From JAHJDO01 sp030671985 [NCBI: bacterium] (GTDB lineage: Bacteria > JAHJDO01), in the NCBI GenBank assembly GCA_030671985.1, contig DAOVHI010000063.1, forward strand, positions 1 to 7,755: DNA of 7,755 nt. The letters are read 5' to 3'. Position 1 is the stretch's first letter; each line of letters begins with the position of its first letter. A program made the translations under genes and the position numbers. The notes beneath the pieces are model-generated. The model was not told the origin of the DNA and made no database searches. It saw only the letters and a program-made list of their open reading frames with translations. Shown piece by piece: positions 4,762 through 7,755 of the stretch.

Positions 4762-6336
4762 ATGATTGAATTGTTAACTAGTTATGTTTTTTGGTTTGTA
4801 ACTGCGGGAGTTGGACTCGGTTTTGGTGCGGCAGGGTATGTAATTAGAAAATATGTGGCTGAGTCGAAGACAAAGAGAGCAGAAAAGTATGTTAAGGAAA
4901 TATTAAAAGATGCAGAAAAGGGGATTGAGACAAAGCGGAAGGAACTGGATCTAGAAGCAAAAGGTGAACTGTATAGGATAAGATCTGCATTTGAGCAAGA
5001 GACCAGCGCGAAAAGAAGAGAGCTTTCTGCTCTTGAGAGCAAGATAAACCAAAAAGAATCAAATCTGGATAGAAAAGTTGATCTGTGGGAAAGAAGAGAA
5101 CGGGAGATTACAAATAAAGAAAATAACATAAGGCAAAGAACAGAAGACATAAGCAAAAGACAGACAGAACTTACTCAAGTACTGGAAGAGGAAAAAAGAA
5201 GTCTCCAAAGAATTGCCGGACTTACCCAGGAAAAAGCCAAAGAAATATTTCTTGCCAAGATAGCTGAGGAAGCTAAATACGATGCGGCACTTTTAGCAAA
5301 GAAAATAGAAGACGAGTCTTTGGAAGAAGCTCAGAAAAAGGCCAAAGAAATCATAGCCATAGCAATTCAGAGATGCGCTGCGGAATACACCGCTGAATCA
5401 ACAGTGTCTGTTGTATCTTTACCAAACGACGAAATGAAAGGACGCATCATTGGCCGTGAGGGCAGGAATATTCGTGCGTTTGAAACAGCAACAGGCATAA
5501 ATATTATTGTTGATGATACTCCGGGAGCGGTTATACTTTCTGGCTTTGATCCTGTAAGAAGAGAAATTGCAAAAATCGCTTTGGAAAAACTTATTGCAGA
5601 TGGAAGAATCCATCCCGGCAGAATAGAAGAAATCGTAGAAAAAGCTGACAGAGAAGTTCAAATTACTATAAAAGAAGCTGGGGAACAGACTGCCTTAGAA
5701 GTTGGGGTTCAAGGACTCAACACAGAAGAGATAAAACTGATCGGGCGTCTGAAGTATAGAACAAGTTACGGACAGAATATATTGCAGCATTCAAAGGAGG
5801 CAGCTTATCTTGCAGGAGCAATGGCTGCAGAATTGGGACAGGATATAAAGACAGCAAAACGCGCGGGTCTCTTGCATGACATAGGTAAGGCTGTGGATCA
5901 TGAAGTAGAAGGTACACATGCATTGATAGGCGCAGACTTGGCAAAGAAGTACGGGGAACCGGATAATATAGTTTATGCAATCGCTTCACATCATGAAGAA
6001 AAACCAACGGATACTATTCTTTCCGTGCTTATTCAGGCAGCTGACGCAATCTCTGCGGCGCGGCCAGGAGTGAGGCGCGAAACATTTGAAAAATATGTAA
6101 AGCGGCTGGAAGAATTAGAAAGTATTGCAACATCATTTTCAGGGGTTAATAAAACATATGCAATTAATGCCGGCAGAGAAATCAGGGTCATGGTTGAGCC
6201 TGACAAGGTAAGCGATACGGAAAGCGTTAAACTTTTACGGGATATAAGTAAGAAAATAGAAGAAACCCTGAATTATCCGGGACAGATTAAGGTTACTTTG
6301 ATTCGCGAGACTAGAGTAGTTGATTACGCGAAATAG
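4762..6336 (+). CDS. rny: ribonuclease Y
   Basis: A membrane-anchored endoribonuclease that starts mRNA decay. At 524 residues it is close to the usual ~520. In order: a transmembrane anchor (about 5-28, '[20 protein letters not shown]'); a long Lys/Glu-rich coiled coil (about 33-210); a KH RNA-binding domain with the GxxG loop Gly231-Arg-Glu-Gly234 in '[15 protein letters not shown]'; and an HD phosphohydrolase domain with His343 ('[10 protein letters not shown]'), the metal-binding His372-Asp373 pair in '[12 protein letters not shown]', and 'IASHHEE' at 407-413. The C-terminal '[18 protein letters not shown]' is the family ending. AAGGGGG at 4745-4751 serves as ribosome binding site, 10 nt before the ATG. 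The next gene, a ymdB homologue, is its usual neighbour. Confidence 0.98.
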   Translation: MIELLTSYVFWFVTAGVGLGFGAAGYVIRKYVAESKTKRAEKYVKEILKDAEKGIETKRKELDLEAKGELYRIRSAFEQETSAKRRELSALESKINQKESNLDRKVDLWERREREITNKENNIRQRTEDISKRQTELTQVLEEEKRSLQRIAGLTQEKAKEIFLAKIAEEAKYDAALLAKKIEDESLEEAQKKAKEIIAIAIQRCAAEYTAESTVSVVSLPNDEMKGRIIGREGRNIRAFETATGINIIVDDTPGAVILSGFDPVRREIAKIALEKLIADGRIHPGRIEEIVEKADREVQITIKEAGEQTALEVGVQGLNTEEIKLIGRLKYRTSYGQNILQHSKEAAYLAGAMAAELGQDIKTAKRAGLLHDIGKAVDHEVEGTHALIGADLAKKYGEPDNIVYAIASHHEEKPTDTILSVLIQAADAISAARPGVRRETFEKYVKRLEELESIATSFSGVNKTYAINAGREIRVMVEPDKVSDTESVKLLRDISKKIEETLNYPGQIKVTLIRETRVVDYAK

Positions 6337-6344
6337 ATAGAAAA

Positions 6345-7133
6345 ATGGCCAAAATTAAAATTCTTTTTATTGGTGATATCGTTGGCAGAGCCGGGCGCTG
6401 CGCAGTAGAAAAACTGGTTCCAGCCTTATTGAATGCAGATAGCATAGACGTATGTATAGCAAATGGAGAGAATGCCGCTGGAGGTAAAGGCATTACGCAA
6501 AACATATCCAAACAGCTTTTTTCTTATGGAATCGATATTATAACATCAGGCAATCACATATGGAGCAATAAGGACATACTAGGTGCTTTGGACATAAACG
6601 GGAGAATACTGCGGCCTGCAAACTACCCTGACGGAGTCAAAGGTATTGGCTCTGCAATAGTTAAAAGCAAGAATGGACATGTAGTCGGAATCATAAATCT
6701 TATGGGACGTATTTTTATGCAACCTTTAGACTGTCCTTTTAAGGCAGCGGAGAGAGAGATAGAAAAATTAAAAAACAAAACGATGGTAAATATTATAGAT
6801 TTTCACGCTGAGGCAACATCTGAAAAGGTGGCTTTAGGCAGGTACTTAGATGGCAAAGTTACTGCAGTATTAGGAACTCATACCCATGTTCAAACTGCTG
6901 ACGAGAAGATTTTTTCTAGGGGCACGGCTTATATAACAGATGTTGGAATGACAGGTCCTCATGATTCAATAATAGGCGCAAAAAAAGACCCCATTCTTCA
7001 GCGTTTTCTAACACAAGTCCCTGTTAAAATCGAAGCTGCTTCAGATGATATTCAGCTGAATGGGGTAATTATCGAAGCGGATTGTGATTCCGGAAAAGCG
7101 TTATCTATTAAAAGAATAAGTAAGAAGCTATAG
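6345..7133 (+). CDS. ymdB: YmdB-family metallophosphoesterase (TIGR00282)
   Basis: A cytoplasmic two-metal phosphoesterase. The Bacillus subtilis homologue YmdB hydrolyses cyclic nucleotides (2',3'-cNMP) and influences biofilm and motility decisions. The 262 residues match the family length. Metal and catalytic residues are all visible: Asp11 in 'FIGDIVGRAG', Glu42-Asn43 in 'ANGENAAGGKGIT', Asn70-His71 in 'TSGNHIWSNKD', His154 in 'IIDFHAEATSEK', and His179/His181 in 'VLGTHTHVQTAD'. 'YITDVGMTGPHDSIIG' is also characteristic. It starts 8 nt after the rny stop with only a weak AG-rich stretch upstream, so translation is probably coupled to rny. The rny-ymdB pairing is widespread and suggests linked roles in RNA turnover. 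Confidence 0.95.
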   Translation: MAKIKILFIGDIVGRAGRCAVEKLVPALLNADSIDVCIANGENAAGGKGITQNISKQLFSYGIDIITSGNHIWSNKDILGALDINGRILRPANYPDGVKGIGSAIVKSKNGHVVGIINLMGRIFMQPLDCPFKAAEREIEKLKNKTMVNIIDFHAEATSEKVALGRYLDGKVTAVLGTHTHVQTADEKIFSRGTAYITDVGMTGPHDSIIGAKKDPILQRFLTQVPVKIEAASDDIQLNGVIIEADCDSGKALSIKRISKKL

Positions 7134-7136
7134 ACA

Positions 7137-7755
7137 ATTATTAATTTAAAATTCTCCCTCATCCTTTTATTCTCTATTTTCTTAGCCACAAGTTGTTCTC
7201 CCAAAGTCATTCGTTACGAAGAAACAAAACTCTTAATGGGCACAGAAGTAAATATCATCGTTGTTGGCAGCAACAGAACAATAATGCGCTCAGCAGTCCG
7301 GGCGGGGTTTAGAGAAATATCAAGAATAGAAGATATTATGAGCGCTTACAAACGGGATAGTGAACTATGCTTGCTAAATAAAACAGGTGGAGGCGGGCAA
7401 AAATTCAGTAGAGAACTTCTGTATGTGATAAATAAAGCCAGTTACGCTTCGGAATTATCAGATGGTGCATTTGATATTACATGTAAACCGTTAATTGATC
7501 TATGGCATAACGTTAGGAAAACAAAGAAACTTCCTGACGCGCAGAATATTTCAAATGCTTTATCTGTTGTTGGATATAGGGATATTTCAATAAAGGATAA
7601 TAGTGTTAAGTTTGATAAAGCAGGTATGAAAATTGGCTTGGGCGCGTTAGCCAAGGGATACGCAGTAGATATGGCTATAAATCTTATTAAGAATTATGAC
7701 ATTAATGGAGCTTTGATTGATGCAGGAGGTGATATCAGAGCTATTGGCAAACGAG
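7137..7755 (+). CDS. apbE: ApbE-like FAD:protein FMN transferase, lipoprotein (3' end outside window; non-standard start)
   Basis: ApbE transfers FMN from FAD onto threonines of exported redox proteins such as Rnf/Nqr subunits. The frame is open from just after the ymdB stop to the window end (about 206 codons). It begins with a lipoprotein signal: Lys5, a hydrophobic run 'FSLILLFSIFLATSC', and lipidated Cys20. The family blocks follow: 'LLMGTEVNIIV', 'ISRIEDIMSAYKRDSEL', 'SDGAFDITCKPLIDLW' at 108-123, 'IGLGALAKGYAVD' at 166-178, and 'LIDAGGDIRAIGK' at 193-205. No ATG, GTG or TTG lies in frame between the ymdB TAG and the signal peptide. The start is placed at ATT 7137 (ATT 7140 is equally possible); numbering follows that choice. 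The first in-frame ATG (7236) would remove the signal. The frame is the same as ymdB, separated by its stop codon. Confidence 0.85.
   Translation, partial: MINLKFSLILLFSIFLATSCSPKVIRYEETKLLMGTEVNIIVVGSNRTIMRSAVRAGFREISRIEDIMSAYKRDSELCLLNKTGGGGQKFSRELLYVINKASYASELSDGAFDITCKPLIDLWHNVRKTKKLPDAQNISNALSVVGYRDISIKDNSVKFDKAGMKIGLGALAKGYAVDMAINLIKNYDINGALIDAGGDIRAIGKR

Noticed and set aside
1-7755. CRISPR array, tRNA or rRNA genes
   Set aside because: No regularly spaced repeats and no tRNA-like or rRNA sequence were seen on either strand by eye.

Overview
The window looks like a chromosomal segment from an AT-rich, AGA-preferring, uncultured bacterium. The partial last gene reads as an ApbE-type lipoprotein, and core genes are packed with gaps of a few bases. 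An assignment to a candidate phylum such as Omnitrophota is possible from the gene order and the style of the repeats, but that is inference; the sequence alone does not fix the taxon.

Layout. (1) Positions 2-2404 hold a tight pair: the 3' end of dprA (DNA uptake/recombination mediator) and a complete topA (topoisomerase I with three C-terminal zinc ribbons). A terminator-like hairpin follows topA. (2) Positions ~2407-4456 form an accessory island. It has a doubtful small membrane ORF, a REP-associated tyrosine transposase (RAYT) flanked by inverted REP-like hairpins, an orphan coding tail, an intact-looking small two-helix membrane protein with a strong ribosome binding site, an Rhs-like fragment, a third solo copy of the REP-like repeat, and an XRE-type helix-turn-helix remnant. 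Two of the broken genes begin with the same ~31-residue module, which differs mostly at synonymous positions. (3) Positions 4456-4761 are largely gene-free but carry a good sigma70-type promoter and a long leader. (4) Positions 4762-7755 are a second core operon: rny (RNase Y), a YmdB-family phosphoesterase, and the start of an ApbE lipoprotein that lacks a normal start codon.

The core genes serve DNA topology and recombination (dprA-topA), RNA turnover and phosphodiester signalling (rny-ymdB), and flavinylation of exported redox proteins (apbE). The island between them is best read as an eroded Rhs/antitoxin-type locus colonised by a REPtron. The most unusual points are the three copies of one hairpin repeat that each supply the stop codon of an ORF, the promoter placement that predicts a leaderless transposase mRNA, the duplicated module fused to two unrelated gene remnants, and the missing ATG/GTG/TTG start of apbE.
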